Assembly: GCA_964612555.1 (NCBI GenBank)
Contig: CAZTBW010000007.1
Coordinates: 62,001 to 126,000 of the forward strand
Source of the DNA: DAOLCO01 sp964612555
GTDB lineage: Bacteria; Bdellovibrionota_C; UBA2361; SZUA-149; DAOLCO01
Direction of reading: 5' to 3'
DNA length: 64,000 nucleotides
Shown: one piece after another, positions 1 to 9,308 of the stretch
Layout: each line of letters opens with the position of its first letter
Position numbering within the stretch: the first letter of the stretch is position 1
Translations under genes and position numbers: made by a program
The notes under the pieces: model-generated
What the model was told of the DNA's origin: nothing
The model's database searches: none
The model's input: the letters and a program-made list of their open reading frames with translations, nothing else

Positions 1-122
1 TAAAAATGTTAAGTACTAAAATACTTGCTTTGGGTAATGGTAAAATTATAGCGGAAGGTTCGCTTGAAAGTGTTCTTGAAAATGATGAACCATGGGTACA
101 AGAGTATTTCAGTTCAATGTAA
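1..122 (+). CDS. ABC transporter ATP-binding protein, C-terminal end (MlaF-like)
   Basis: Only the last 39 codons are inside the window, read in the frame starting at base 3 and ending at TAA 120-122. The tail has the usual end of an ABC ATPase: a beta strand, then GKIIAEGS, then a short helix ending VQEYFSSM. This resembles the C-terminus of MlaF, the cytoplasmic ATPase of the Mla/MCE phospholipid transporter. The Walker and signature motifs lie upstream of the window. The MlaF reading rests mostly on the neighbours, since an MCE protein follows 18 bases later and a lipoprotein component comes after that. Confidence 0.75.
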   Translation, partial: KMLSTKILALGNGKIIAEGSLESVLENDEPWVQEYFSSM

Positions 123-140
123 GTATAGGGAAAAGGGTAA

Positions 141-1028
141 GTGATGGACTCAAAAGTGCGATATAAATTGGTAGGTGTTTTTATCCTGATAAATGTTTTT
201 TTATTTATTGGCATACTCACCTGGCTTATCGGAGGAACCGGTTTTGAGCAGATAGATAGATATATCGTGTATTTTGAAAGGCAATCTCTGGATGGTTTAC
301 AGAAAGATAGTCTGGTTACGATGAAAGGTATTCGGGTTGGGGTAGTTGAAGGGTTTGTAATTTCAGATGAAAACATCGAACGGGTAAAAGTGTTACTGCG
401 ATTGGAAAAGGGAATTCCTGTCAAAACGGATACTCGTGCGGTTTTACGAAGGAATCTGTTAACTGGGCTTGCCAAGATTGATCTTACTGGTGGGACGCAG
501 TCTGCGGAGTTACTGAGTGTGTCCGGTAATGAAGAATATCCGGTTATTCCCGAAGAGGTTACTCAGCTTGAGAAGATTGCCAATGAAGTGCCGGATATAC
601 TTGGAAAGTTTGATCATGTAGCTAATCGCCTTACGATGCTTTTTTCAGATAAGAATATTTCCTCTCTGGAATCTACCTTGCAATCACTGAGTACCCTTAC
701 CGGCGAGCTATCCGCCGCGGCTCCCTCTTTACGTGGAAGTATAGAGAATCTTGAAAAAATAAGTTCAAACGCATCGCATATGGCAGCTAAAATATCAGGT
801 TCAGAGGATGCTTCAGGAGTTGCAGATGATATTATAGTGATTACTCAGGAGATCAAGGAAGTAATAGCTGAACTAAGAAAGTCTACAACTACAATCGCTC
901 CAACTATCAGAAAGCTTTCCAGAACCTCGGACAGGCTGCAAAAAAATGTATCCGAGATTGGAAAGGGAGTCTCTTCCCTGTCTGAAGCATATAGTGACCC
1001 AAATGAATTATTAGGAACTAAAGAGTAA
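141..1028 (+). CDS. MCE/MlaD family substrate-binding protein of ABC lipid transporter
   Basis: 295 residues, starting at GTG 141 with an in-frame ATG directly after it. One N-terminal membrane anchor (about residues 10-31) is followed by the MCE domain (about 38-118) with the typical V-x-x-G-I-R-V-G-x-V motif (GIRVGVVEGF) and the LTGLAKIDLTGG strand. The remainder is a long helical region (about 145-290) as in MlaD/PqiB-type proteins, where MCE rings and helices carry lipids across the periplasm. The gene lies 18 bases after the ATPase end and 23 bases before a lipoprotein, forming an Mla-like operon. The substrate (phospholipid or another lipid) cannot be read from the sequence. Confidence 0.88.
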   Translation: MMDSKVRYKLVGVFILINVFLFIGILTWLIGGTGFEQIDRYIVYFERQSLDGLQKDSLVTMKGIRVGVVEGFVISDENIERVKVLLRLEKGIPVKTDTRAVLRRNLLTGLAKIDLTGGTQSAELLSVSGNEEYPVIPEEVTQLEKIANEVPDILGKFDHVANRLTMLFSDKNISSLESTLQSLSTLTGELSAAAPSLRGSIENLEKISSNASHMAAKISGSEDASGVADDIIVITQEIKEVIAELRKSTTTIAPTIRKLSRTSDRLQKNVSEIGKGVSSLSEAYSDPNELLGTKE

Positions 1029-1051
1029 CGGTGTTATAGAGTACTGCTGCC

Positions 1052-1720
1052 ATGAATATGAAATACAGAATACAATATTATTTTTCTTGTTTGATGCTTT
1101 TGAGTTTTTTTTCAGGATGCCAGATCAGACTTTTGCCTGACTATGCCCCGGTAAAGAAATTCTCTACGAGCTTTACTTCCCCGGTCTTTGAACCTAACTG
1201 TACATTTTCTTCTTCTGCGTCATTTTCTCCTACAGTATATTTTTCTGGCGCGACAGTGGCAGATCCATTTCAGGGAAAGCGGGTTTTAGTTGAAAATGAA
1301 ATTGGTGAAATAGTTTTGATTAGTTCTGTAGAGTGGGGTGCTCGTTTTGAGGATTTATTCAGCAGATCCTTTGAAGAGGGGCTCCGTGTTTCGTTTTCCG
1401 AGTATCCTGAAATTACTGTTTTGTCTCCGGAGTCTGGTATGGAAAGCGATATTGAGTTTTCAATTAATCTGAATCGCCACTTTTTAAAAGATAAGGCTTC
1501 GAAAAAGAAGAACAAGAAGAAGATTTATACTACTGCGGTAATGAGAATTTATAGTGCCGGGAGTAACACTGAGAAGTATTTTCGCCTGAGAGCAAAGACG
1601 GAACTTAAAGACAACTCGGCAGAGTCCTACATTGAAGCAATCAGACGGAACGTGAAAAAGATTTCCGTAAAAAGCTATGAAGCGATACTAGGTGAAATTT
1701 GTCACCAGCCGAAACAGTAA
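1052..1720 (+). CDS. ABC-type transport auxiliary lipoprotein (PqiC/MlaD partner type)
   Basis: 222 residues. The signal peptide ends in a lipobox (LSFFSGC, Cys about residue 23), so it is a predicted lipoprotein. The body has the length and layout of the auxiliary lipoprotein family that accompanies MCE transporters: beta strands with RVLVENEIGEIVLISSVEW, then an RSFEEGLRVSF segment where these proteins pair with the MCE protein. A short lysine run (about 151-157) lies mid-protein. It ends the Mla-like operon and would sit at the outer membrane. The family call is by layout and neighbours; sequence similarity to known PqiC is weak by eye. Confidence 0.65.
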   Translation: MNMKYRIQYYFSCLMLLSFFSGCQIRLLPDYAPVKKFSTSFTSPVFEPNCTFSSSASFSPTVYFSGATVADPFQGKRVLVENEIGEIVLISSVEWGARFEDLFSRSFEEGLRVSFSEYPEITVLSPESGMESDIEFSINLNRHFLKDKASKKKNKKKIYTTAVMRIYSAGSNTEKYFRLRAKTELKDNSAESYIEAIRRNVKKISVKSYEAILGEICHQPKQ

Positions 1721-1738
1721 AAACTATCCCGTGAGAAA

Positions 1739-2137
1739 CTATCCCGCTACTCTCATTTTACCGGTTTTGGAGTTTTCTATTGCCTGTTCTGTCGCTCTTA
1801 AGAGTGCCTCGAACCCGGTTGGTTTACTTAAATAGTTTATACCGAAAATAAAAGCTCTTTGTTCATCTACGGGATTTGGTGCACCTGTGATCAGCACTAC
1901 ACCAATATCGGGATATTTCCTCTTTGCGTGTGCCTGAATTTCAAATCCATCGAGGTCATCCAGTAAAACATCGGATATGAGGACCTCAAATGATCTTTTA
2001 TCCAGTATGTCTACTGCTTGTTTGGCGCTGCTTGCGATAGTGACATCGTAGCCTTCTTCTGAAAGAACTGACTCAAACATCTCGAGTACAAGCGGCTCAT
2101 CGTCCACAAGAAGTATGCTTGCTCGTGATAAAATCAT
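1739..2137 (-). CDS. Stand-alone response regulator receiver domain
   Basis: 132 residues, almost exactly one REC domain with no output domain. The acidic pair is in LLVDDEP (about 11-12), the phospho-acceptor Asp is in VLISDVLLDD (about 56), the switch Thr is in VLITGAP and the conserved Lys in YLSKP. All residues needed for phosphorylation are present, so it should work as a single-domain CheY/Spo0F-like receiver. No kinase gene is next to it. The gene is convergent with the MCE operon, with stops 18 bases apart. A second receiver domain in the window is fused to a PilB-like protein at 32217-33773. Confidence 0.9.
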   Translation of the reverse strand: MILSRASILLVDDEPLVLEMFESVLSEEGYDVTIASSAKQAVDILDKRSFEVLISDVLLDDLDGFEIQAHAKRKYPDIGVVLITGAPNPVDEQRAFIFGINYLSKPTGFEALLRATEQAIENSKTGKMRVAG

Positions 2138-2368
2138 GTTTCCCCCATTCAGTTTTGTTAAATTGATTATTAACTCAGACCTAAGTGTGTTTTAGACTAT
2201 ACCATTATGGAAAACTTTCAAAGTTTAATTTAATTTGCATGAAGCAGACTCTTAAGGTGCTGGAAATATGATTCAGTATGCTTTAAATCAAGGATACAAA
2301 GGTGTTTTTTGCATACTAATCAAACTAGATATTTTAACTTAGTTCTAAATAAGACATCAAAGAATGGA

Positions 2369-2785
2369 CTATCGTTTTTCTTCTTGTCTGATTTCGAGCT
2401 CCTTAATCTTGTTTAAAAGACTTGCGTGACTTTGAATGAGAGAGGAAAAACAGTCACTTACTCCATCAAAAATATGTTTTATCTGAGGTTCAATTAATTT
2501 CCAGGCAGATTTTTTTAGAAAAACAATCGCTTTTCCAATAACAGGTCTGTGCGAAGTGATTAATTTAGAGCTGCTGTTACATTGCGATAAAATGCACATA
2601 GCTCTGAACAGTTCTGTTGTTTCCTTATCAATAGCATAGCGGGCAGGAAATAGTTTAGTGCGATTTTCCTGAATTGATATAAGCTCATCCTTCATGGAAG
2701 CACTGTTTAGAAGAGCGTGGTATCTTTCATCCGCTTTCTGAATGAATTCAGTTCCCAGAACCTTATTTTGTGAAATAGTTGTCAT
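2369..2785 (-). CDS. Small helical protein of the polysaccharide cluster
   Basis: 138 residues, predicted helical, no signal peptide or membrane segment. Residues about 78-97 (SHRPVIGKAIVFLKKSAW) resemble a motif I recall near the N-terminus of polysaccharide-cluster methyltransferases and glycosyltransferases, where S-H-R-P-x-x-G precedes a basic amphipathic helix. Here it stands alone with a short coiled tail. It lies six bases downstream of a GT4 glycosyltransferase in the same orientation, so co-transcription is likely and a role in surface-glycan assembly or membrane docking is possible. The 231 bases upstream of the neighbouring receiver gene (2138-2368) show no clear gene. Confidence 0.6.
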   Translation of the reverse strand: MTTISQNKVLGTEFIQKADERYHALLNSASMKDELISIQENRTKLFPARYAIDKETTELFRAMCILSQCNSSSKLITSHRPVIGKAIVFLKKSAWKLIEPQIKHIFDGVSDCFSSLIQSHASLLNKIKELEIRQEEKR

Positions 2786-2791
2786 ACTGTA

Positions 2792-4096
2792 TCAGATAGC
2801 CATTAAAAATTTTTCATTTTTTTTTATATCATCTTTTTTATCCTCATCGGAAAACGAAACGGGCAGGGGAGCATTGGTCACTCGTTCATAGAGCCAGCCC
2901 ATGGATTTTGTGAAATTGTCCTTGTTAAATCTGTTTTCCAGTATGCGTTTGGCATTATTTACTTTTCTTTCGTGATTCGCTCTGGCAGATTCGGATGTAT
3001 CCAGAGCATCTGCAATTGCACGTGCCATGGCTTCAGGGGTGGGTTCTGCAAGATATGCAGCGTCGTTTCCCAACGCCTGTGTGTGAGAATATATTTCAGT
3101 GGCAACAATCGGTCTTCCTGATGCCATGTAACAGTAGAGTTTTAATGGAGTGTTGCTGCCTTTAGATCTCGGTGATATTACCGCATCGGAAATTCCCATC
3201 ACAGAACCCATCATGCGGGACGGTAGTTCCCCGGTAAAAATAACTTTATCCTCAATTGCAAGTGTTTTTGCTTTAGCCTTCACTTTGGAAACAATATCTT
3301 CATTGCTTTCACCAATCATCAAGAGCCTGGTAGATTCAGGTGTTTTCAGCAGTGGAAGCGCTTTTTTAAATGATTCCAGGAGCAGGGGGATGCCTTGATA
3401 TGAGCTGAAGTTCCCGGTGTATGTCAGGATTTGTTTATCTTCCAGATTGTAGGTGCGAATAAGATTATTTTTTATTTCGGGGTCTTGTTCCCATGATGAA
3501 TCCAGTGGAAGATCTTCAAGCTGAGCACAGGGAACCAGGGGAGCAACTTTAGCAGCGTACTCCTGAACATCTTTACAGACGGCAACGATTCCCCCGGATT
3601 TTTTCAAACACAGGTTGTACGTAGAAAAGATAGATCGGACTATAAACTTATTTGAAAGAAAACCTGAGTACTGAAGCTGATCAGGTAGAAGTGAGTGCAT
3701 ATCCACAATGTATGGTGTTTTCCTGAGTGTTCCGATTGCGGCAGCTATGAATGCAGCCTCTTCTACTCCATGAATCACCTGATATTTGTTTCTTAGTCCC
3801 ATCATCAGACCCTTAAGACTGAGAGGGATATCCAGCACTATTTTCTGCCAGGAGGGACCAACTACCGGTTCAGACATACCCGGTATTCTCATTGACCTGT
3901 GGAGGGTAACCCCGGAAAGCTCAAAATCTTTTCCAAAAGGAAGACAAAGTATATCCAGTTCGTACCCAAGAGCAGACAATGATTCAATTTCACTCTTTAC
4001 TCTGAGTGGACTGCCACGATCTGCCAGAAATGGCTGGGGGGTAATAAATAAAATTTTTTTTGAGCTGGAATTTATCCTGCCGTTTTTATTTTTCAT
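2792..4096 (-). CDS. Glycosyltransferase family 4 (GT-B fold)
   Basis: 434 residues. The N-terminal Rossmann half starts with ILFITPQPFLADRGSP, the glycine-rich acceptor loop usual in GT4 enzymes. The C-terminal half has YTGNFSSYQG, then IGES and FTGEL strands, and the nucleotide-sugar site region around SPRSKGSNTPLKLYCYMASG with GRPIVAT. In family terms it moves a sugar from an NDP-sugar to a lipid- or glycan-linked acceptor at the cytoplasmic membrane face. Donor and acceptor are not visible. It is first of two genes read on the minus strand, with the small helical protein six bases downstream. Confidence 0.9.
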   Translation of the reverse strand: MKNKNGRINSSSKKILFITPQPFLADRGSPLRVKSEIESLSALGYELDILCLPFGKDFELSGVTLHRSMRIPGMSEPVVGPSWQKIVLDIPLSLKGLMMGLRNKYQVIHGVEEAAFIAAAIGTLRKTPYIVDMHSLLPDQLQYSGFLSNKFIVRSIFSTYNLCLKKSGGIVAVCKDVQEYAAKVAPLVPCAQLEDLPLDSSWEQDPEIKNNLIRTYNLEDKQILTYTGNFSSYQGIPLLLESFKKALPLLKTPESTRLLMIGESNEDIVSKVKAKAKTLAIEDKVIFTGELPSRMMGSVMGISDAVISPRSKGSNTPLKLYCYMASGRPIVATEIYSHTQALGNDAAYLAEPTPEAMARAIADALDTSESARANHERKVNNAKRILENRFNKDNFTKSMGWLYERVTNAPLPVSFSDEDKKDDIKKNEKFLMAI

Positions 4097-4215
4097 TAAG
4101 ATTTATCGGGATTTATTAATCAATCCGGGGAAAATAGAGTATTTAGTTGAACAGGTAAAGGGGTTTTAAGAAAGTCTGAAAGAGGACATCTAAACTGCTA
4201 TTAATAATGAGTATT

Positions 4216-5022
4216 TTAGAGAACATTCTTTCGTCTTATTATTTCATTTGAAAAAACTCTTAAAATGCTTGCAGGAAGGGAGGATCTTTGACCTGTAATG
4301 CGGTACTTTTTATTCAGTATTTCAGTTTTGATTTCCTCATCTGATGCTTTGTCCGGGAGTGAGTCAAACAGCATGCCGTAAGAGGCGGGGAGTAATTCCT
4401 GGTTCTTGAAGGGGAGAGGGTCAGAACCGGCTACAAGAGGAATGTTGCGAGCGGATGATTCCCTGATAATAGACGGGTATGGAAAATACTTTGGGAGGAG
4501 GGAAGTGATGCCCAGGGTTATGCCAGCAGAATTTCCATTAGAATTCTCATTTAAAAATTTCCGTATCAAGTCTCCTCTCTTTCCCAGCCACTTACCGGGA
4601 GCCCAGTTAATAACAGGAATGGCACCCGATTCTCTAATGTGATTAATCAGTTCATTAAGAGGTATATTTTCCGGTAGCAGGTTTTTATAAAACAAGGCGA
4701 GTACTTCAATTTTTTCTGAAGAGCTTACCTGTCGACCCGGATAGAAATTCAAAGGCAGAGCATGACAAGGCAGGGCATGATCTCGCTTTTCGATAGTATT
4801 TGCATTTTGGATGTAGCCAAGTGAGGAAAGCTTTTTATGAAGTTTCGTATCTTCAATCAGTCTCCGATAGAAATTACAATCATTTCTTTCCGTGAGGATG
4901 ATACCGGCTCCATCGAGAGATGATTGCTCGGGTAACTTTTCAATATTGCGGTATATGGAACTCAAAAAAGTTTCAAGAGAAAAGCACTCATAAAAATGAG
5001 AGTGTGCATCAAGAAAGAACAT
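4216..5022 (-). CDS. PHP/amidohydrolase-like metal-dependent hydrolase
   Basis: 268 residues, cytosolic. The start has a metal-binding style motif, FLDAHSHFYECF (D-x-H-x-H type), and near the C-terminus is NIPLVAGSDPLPF, the position where TIM-barrel amidohydrolases and PHP proteins carry a late catalytic Asp. Between them lie FYPGRQV, a GAIPVINWAPGKW segment and LGIT strands fitting a TIM-barrel layout. The reaction is unknown. The stop is two bases from the start side of the large membrane protein at 5025-7298 on the same strand, so the two are translationally close and probably act in one process, likely glycan-related. No close named family is recognised. Confidence 0.65.
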   Translation of the reverse strand: MFFLDAHSHFYECFSLETFLSSIYRNIEKLPEQSSLDGAGIILTERNDCNFYRRLIEDTKLHKKLSSLGYIQNANTIEKRDHALPCHALPLNFYPGRQVSSSEKIEVLALFYKNLLPENIPLNELINHIRESGAIPVINWAPGKWLGKRGDLIRKFLNENSNGNSAGITLGITSLLPKYFPYPSIIRESSARNIPLVAGSDPLPFKNQELLPASYGMLFDSLPDKASDEEIKTEILNKKYRITGQRSSLPASILRVFSNEIIRRKNVL

Positions 5023-5024
5023 GC

Positions 5025-7298
5025 TTATGAATCCCGCATGAATGCTCTTCTTACGGCAGAAACACTTTTTACTTTTACCGGGCGGTCAGTGAGACAAGAT
5101 GAAAGCCCGACAAGTGTAACCGAATCAGAAACTTTATAGGGAGAGATTGATTCACAATTATCGACAGAAAGAAAAGGAAAATAATTAAAACGGAGCACGA
5201 CATCAGGGGTTTCTGCCTGAATTTCGAACCCGCTTCCATTTTGGGTAAGCATTTTCCCCGACCCTGAGTAAAAGTATGATTCCGAAGGTACGCTTCTTTT
5301 AAACACGACGAATCTTCCAACTATGGCAATTTCTTCATAGCGAAATGAAGATTGTCTGAAATAGTCTTTCCATACCCGTTCGTGTGCTATGGTGAGAGTA
5401 ACATTGTATAGATCGAGATATTCTTCGATGCCCGCAGGACCTCTTTTTCGATATTCTTCCGGTATCACGTCAGTGTACCACCAGAGGTTGTGTATGGGAC
5501 TGGATGCCATGATAGGTGAACCTGAAAGTTGCACAAGGGGAGCAATATGGCTTCCTTCAAAATCATGGAGTACAAATCCTGAAAACAGCGTTCTTCCACT
5601 ACCTGCATTTTCTGAAATGAGCAGTGCCAGCTCATTAAATGCCTTGTTTTTGGTGTGATATGATATCCATGATCTTTTCTGGATGATACTTCCAACTGAA
5701 AGAAATCCAAGAAGTAAAAGACTCAGGCTTACTGCCTTACCTATAGAATATCGTGATAAGCTGTTTTTACCGGTGGAAGAGAACAGACGATATAGTCCTT
5801 CTCCTACCGGGATAGAGAGAATAAGCGACAAGATCACCAGCATACGATCCAGTTCAAGCTGAGGTTTGAGATGAACCATTATTGTCCCAAGAAAGAGCAA
5901 CCAAAGAGAAGTTGCAAGATACGGCATACGGTATCTTTTATTCCACGGTATGAAAAGAAGAGCGGGAAGACCTATCAAATATAGAACAGGATGTATCTTT
6001 AACAGATGCTCGCGGAAAGTACGAAGGACGGTTTTTTTGGTTACCGCTTCTTTTTTCCCTTTCACTACGGGTGATGTGGTAATTTGCGAACCCTCTTTTG
6101 TTTCATACACTGATTCCATTTTTGAGGAGCTTTCAAGTGATACGAAACTGCCTACTTTGGAAACATTGAGGAATAAAATTATCCAGGGCAGATGCAACAT
6201 TACCAGTAGTAGTCCGCTTACCATAATTCGCTTCGAACGGAATAAATGTTTTATCTTTACAAGAGTAAAGATGATCAGAGGAATCATGGATAGCCCCTGA
6301 GCACTCCAGAAGATACACAGGGAACCGCTTATGATAAGTCCTGCGAGGATTCGTATTGGTGTCTTTGATGAATGATCAAGCGTTCTGATCGCCAAAGCAA
6401 GAAAAAGAGGGAAGATTGCGGAGGAACAGACAAAACCCATAGAACCGTATGAAAGACCCCATTTATACCAGTTCGCATGTGCCGTAACTGCAAGAAACCC
6501 GGCAAGAGCTGCCGAGGTGTGAGATAAGGAAAGTACCCGTGCCCCGATATAGCTTGATAAAGGTGTGATGATAAAAATGATGCCTGGAACAATGATGACA
6601 TAGGCATCATCAATATTTTTCATAAAGCGTATGAGAGGATAGAAGAGAAAGAATACATTCAATATCCCGGTGGCAAAAAAATCTCTCCAGTCAGTACCCG
6701 CATTCCATTCCGTATTATAGAGAGGAATGGAAGGAAACCAGGTTTTCAGAAGTGATAGTCGATATGTTACCGAACCGTGGTCGTCAGAATAGACCGGGAG
6801 CCACCCCGTTTCTTTGAAAAACAAGATGAGTAAAAAAGCGAGTGCCGTAAAGGAACCCGCAATAAGAGTTCTGTTGGAAATGAAAGGAGTGCACAAAAAG
6901 AAAATTATAAGCGAATAGAGTGCCGTATAAGAAAGAACGGAATCTGAAATATAAGCAAAAGACAGTGTTGTCCATGAAGAGGTGTAGAGTAGAATCGAGG
7001 AAGAGACCGCACCTGAGAGAAACCCGTATGCAGCAGTTTCCCCTTTTATCTTTTTGTTAAGATAAAAAAATAATAAGAGACTCAGCAGTGATATAAAAAT
7101 ACCTTTGGTGCCTGATGTTATGAGGGAAGTAGTGAGAAATGATATGGGGGTTTTTAGTGTAAGAGACCCCAATAAAAGTGCAAGTATGCCAGACCCGAAA
7201 CAAAGCCCGAGGAGAAAAGGAAGGACTCTGGAGACAAAAGATGAATATGATGTCATCATCAAGCCTCTATCCTGAAATGTGGTATCTGTGGTATGCAT
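5025..7298 (-). CDS. Large polytopic membrane protein, PTPS-related/GT-C-like
   Basis: 757 residues with about 14 or more hydrophobic segments over residues 15-530, then a soluble C-terminal region (about 540-757). A loop with YSDDHGSVTYRL, then FPSIPLYNTEWNAG, resembles the large integral membrane family labelled 6-pyruvoyl-tetrahydropterin-synthase-related, whose first acidic periplasmic loop recalls the D-D/E site of GT-C glycosyltransferases. A role as lipid-linked sugar transferase or oligosaccharide-modifying protein is inference. The start may be the paired Met at residues 14-15 instead. It precedes the hydrolase-like gene (two-base gap) and is divergent from the acyltransferase at 7367. 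Confidence 0.75.
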   Translation of the reverse strand: MHTTDTTFQDRGLMMTSYSSFVSRVLPFLLGLCFGSGILALLLGSLTLKTPISFLTTSLITSGTKGIFISLLSLLLFFYLNKKIKGETAAYGFLSGAVSSSILLYTSSWTTLSFAYISDSVLSYTALYSLIIFFLCTPFISNRTLIAGSFTALAFLLILFFKETGWLPVYSDDHGSVTYRLSLLKTWFPSIPLYNTEWNAGTDWRDFFATGILNVFFLFYPLIRFMKNIDDAYVIIVPGIIFIITPLSSYIGARVLSLSHTSAALAGFLAVTAHANWYKWGLSYGSMGFVCSSAIFPLFLALAIRTLDHSSKTPIRILAGLIISGSLCIFWSAQGLSMIPLIIFTLVKIKHLFRSKRIMVSGLLLVMLHLPWIILFLNVSKVGSFVSLESSSKMESVYETKEGSQITTSPVVKGKKEAVTKKTVLRTFREHLLKIHPVLYLIGLPALLFIPWNKRYRMPYLATSLWLLFLGTIMVHLKPQLELDRMLVILSLILSIPVGEGLYRLFSSTGKNSLSRYSIGKAVSLSLLLLGFLSVGSIIQKRSWISYHTKNKAFNELALLISENAGSGRTLFSGFVLHDFEGSHIAPLVQLSGSPIMASSPIHNLWWYTDVIPEEYRKRGPAGIEEYLDLYNVTLTIAHERVWKDYFRQSSFRYEEIAIVGRFVVFKRSVPSESYFYSGSGKMLTQNGSGFEIQAETPDVVLRFNYFPFLSVDNCESISPYKVSDSVTLVGLSSCLTDRPVKVKSVSAVRRAFMRDS

Positions 7299-7366
7299 GG
7301 AATAATAAAATCTTAAGCTGATAACCTTGTGTTGATACTATCAGTTTTATAAATAAACCAAAAGTT

Positions 7367-8167
7367 ATGGAAGATAAAATCTCATCTGCTTCTGTCCCGC
7401 CTACTTCTGTTTCGATGACTCCGAATCAGAAAGCATATGCGACTGAATCGGGCTCTGCTTTTAAAAAATATCGAATATTAGTGAGTGGGTCTGAGTCGTT
7501 TCTACCTTGGCTGGGTGTTGAAGTCTATAATTTACTTTTTGCACCTCTCCCCGGAATCCTGGGACTCGGTTTTCGTAGCGTCTTCTCCAGGCTTATTCTT
7601 GGAACGGTATCCGGTACTCCCGCCATTGAGCGCTCAGTCAGTTTGAGAAACCCGGGGAATATTCATCTGGGTAGATCTGTTATAATTGATCATGACGTTG
7701 TTATTGATGCGAGGAGGTCTCAAAATTCAAACCCTGAAGTTTTTATCGGAGACAATGTCTTTATTGGTGGGAGCAGTATGATACTTGCAAAAGGAGGTTC
7801 CATCTCTCTTGGGTCAGGGGTTAACGTCAGTTCGTATAGCAGGATAGCCTCTGAAGGTACTGTCACGATAGGTGCGAGTGTTTTGATAGCTTCTTATTGC
7901 TATATAGGTCCGGGTAATCATCGTTTTGATGATCTCGAGAAACCTATTATGGAGCAGGGGATGGAAGAGGGAAAAGGGGTGAGCATTGGTTCCAATTGCT
8001 GGATTGGAGCAAGGGCGACTATTCTTGATGGGGTGACAATTGGAGATAATGTCATCATCGGTGCTCATTCTCTGGTTAAAGATGATGTACCGGATAATGC
8101 CATTGTTGCAGGTACTCCTGCCAAGGTCATAAAATACAGAGATATAAAATACGGGGATATAAAATAG
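7367..8167 (+). CDS. Hexapeptide-repeat acyltransferase
   Basis: 266 residues. After about 85 N-terminal residues comes a left-handed beta-helix of hexapeptide repeats ([LIV]-G-x-x-x-x) from about 88 to 250, seen in IHLGRSVIIDHDVVID, VFIGDNVFIGG, VTIGASVLI and VSIGSNCWIGAR. A GNHRFDD segment gives the catalytic-type His found in CysE/NodL/LacA-like O-acetyltransferases. It would transfer an acetyl or other acyl group to a sugar. It opens the plus-strand part of the polysaccharide region. A later Met (residue 18) could also be the start. The acceptor is unknown. Confidence 0.88.
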   Translation: MEDKISSASVPPTSVSMTPNQKAYATESGSAFKKYRILVSGSESFLPWLGVEVYNLLFAPLPGILGLGFRSVFSRLILGTVSGTPAIERSVSLRNPGNIHLGRSVIIDHDVVIDARRSQNSNPEVFIGDNVFIGGSSMILAKGGSISLGSGVNVSSYSRIASEGTVTIGASVLIASYCYIGPGNHRFDDLEKPIMEQGMEEGKGVSIGSNCWIGARATILDGVTIGDNVIIGAHSLVKDDVPDNAIVAGTPAKVIKYRDIKYGDIK

Positions 8168-8305
8168 GGGGTTGGGTAGTTGCAAACAGTGGTAATTTTT
8201 CGTTATTCTCTTTAAATAATGCTATTTTTTTCTTATTAGTGTATAAATTCCCACAATTTGGTTCATAGAATCTCTATAAATAATTTTTAGGAAATCATAT
8301 TAATT

Positions 8306-9301
8306 ATGGCTAGGTGTAATCTTGTAACAGGTGGAGCTGGTTTTATCGGAGCGCACGTCGTTCGGGAGCTTTTAAAAAAAGGAGAACAGGTAGTTGTTCT
8401 TGATGATTTAAGTGGCGGATTTGAAGAGAATCTTCCGGAAGAGGTGGAGTTTGTTAAAGGCAGCATACTTGATCATGCCTTGCTTGATTCCATGTTTGAG
8501 AAGCACAGGTTTGAGAATGTGTATCATCTGGCGGCATATGCGGCTGAGGGCTTGAGCCATTTTATTCGTCGCTTTAACTATCAGAATAATTTAATTGGAA
8601 GTATTAACCTGATTAATGCTTCTGTTAGTTACGAAGTTAAGTGTTTTGTTTTTACTTCATCAATTGCGGTGTACGGTGCAAATCAGTTGCCGATGTCGGA
8701 GGATATGATTCCTCAGCCTGAAGACCCTTACGGTATTTCAAAGCTCGCAGTTGAGCAGGATTTAAAATCTGCGCATGAAATGTTTGGTCTTGATTATGTG
8801 ATCTTCAGACCTCACAATGTATATGGTGAATATCAGAATATCGGTGATAAGTATCGTAACGTGATTGGTATCTTCATGAATCAGATTATGAGGGGAGAAC
8901 CACTTTCTGTTTTTGGTGATGGAAGTCAGACTCGGGCATTTAGCTATGTAGGAGGAATCTCCGGTATAATTGCCAATGCTCCGGATAATTCGGCAGCATT
9001 TGGAGAAGTGTTTAATGTGGGTGCTGATGTTCCCTATTCAGTTAAAGAGCTTGCAACGGAAGTATGTAAGGTGTTTGATGTTGAGCCGAAAATTAATTAT
9101 CTTGATGCAAGAAATGAAGTTTTACATGCATATTCAACCCATGAGAAGGTGAAAAAGTATTTCCCCGGAGCACCTGAAGTGAGTCTGAGGGAAGGTTTGG
9201 AACTGATGGCAGCGTGGGCAAAAGAACATGGTCCCAGAAAAAGCTCTGAATTTGGTGAAATTGAAGTAGAGAAGAATATGCCTGCTTCCTGGAGAAAGTA
9301 G
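8306..9301 (+). CDS. NAD-dependent nucleotide-sugar epimerase/dehydratase (SDR)
   Basis: 331 residues of the extended short-chain dehydrogenase fold. The NAD loop is TGGAGFIGAHVV near the N-terminus, LDDLSGG follows the second strand as in UDP-glucose 4-epimerase-type enzymes, and the catalytic Ser and Y-x-x-x-K are in FTSSIAVYG and YGISK. RPHNVYGE and FGDGSQTRAF are the usual sugar-side motifs. It likely makes an activated sugar for the neighbouring transferases. Exact specificity (4-epimerase versus dehydratase) is not set by what I see. It has its own upstream space of 138 bases and is followed eight bases later by the Cys-rich protein. Confidence 0.9.
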   Translation: MARCNLVTGGAGFIGAHVVRELLKKGEQVVVLDDLSGGFEENLPEEVEFVKGSILDHALLDSMFEKHRFENVYHLAAYAAEGLSHFIRRFNYQNNLIGSINLINASVSYEVKCFVFTSSIAVYGANQLPMSEDMIPQPEDPYGISKLAVEQDLKSAHEMFGLDYVIFRPHNVYGEYQNIGDKYRNVIGIFMNQIMRGEPLSVFGDGSQTRAFSYVGGISGIIANAPDNSAAFGEVFNVGADVPYSVKELATEVCKVFDVEPKINYLDARNEVLHAYSTHEKVKKYFPGAPEVSLREGLELMAAWAKEHGPRKSSEFGEIEVEKNMPASWRK

Positions 9302-9308
9302 GGGGCTT

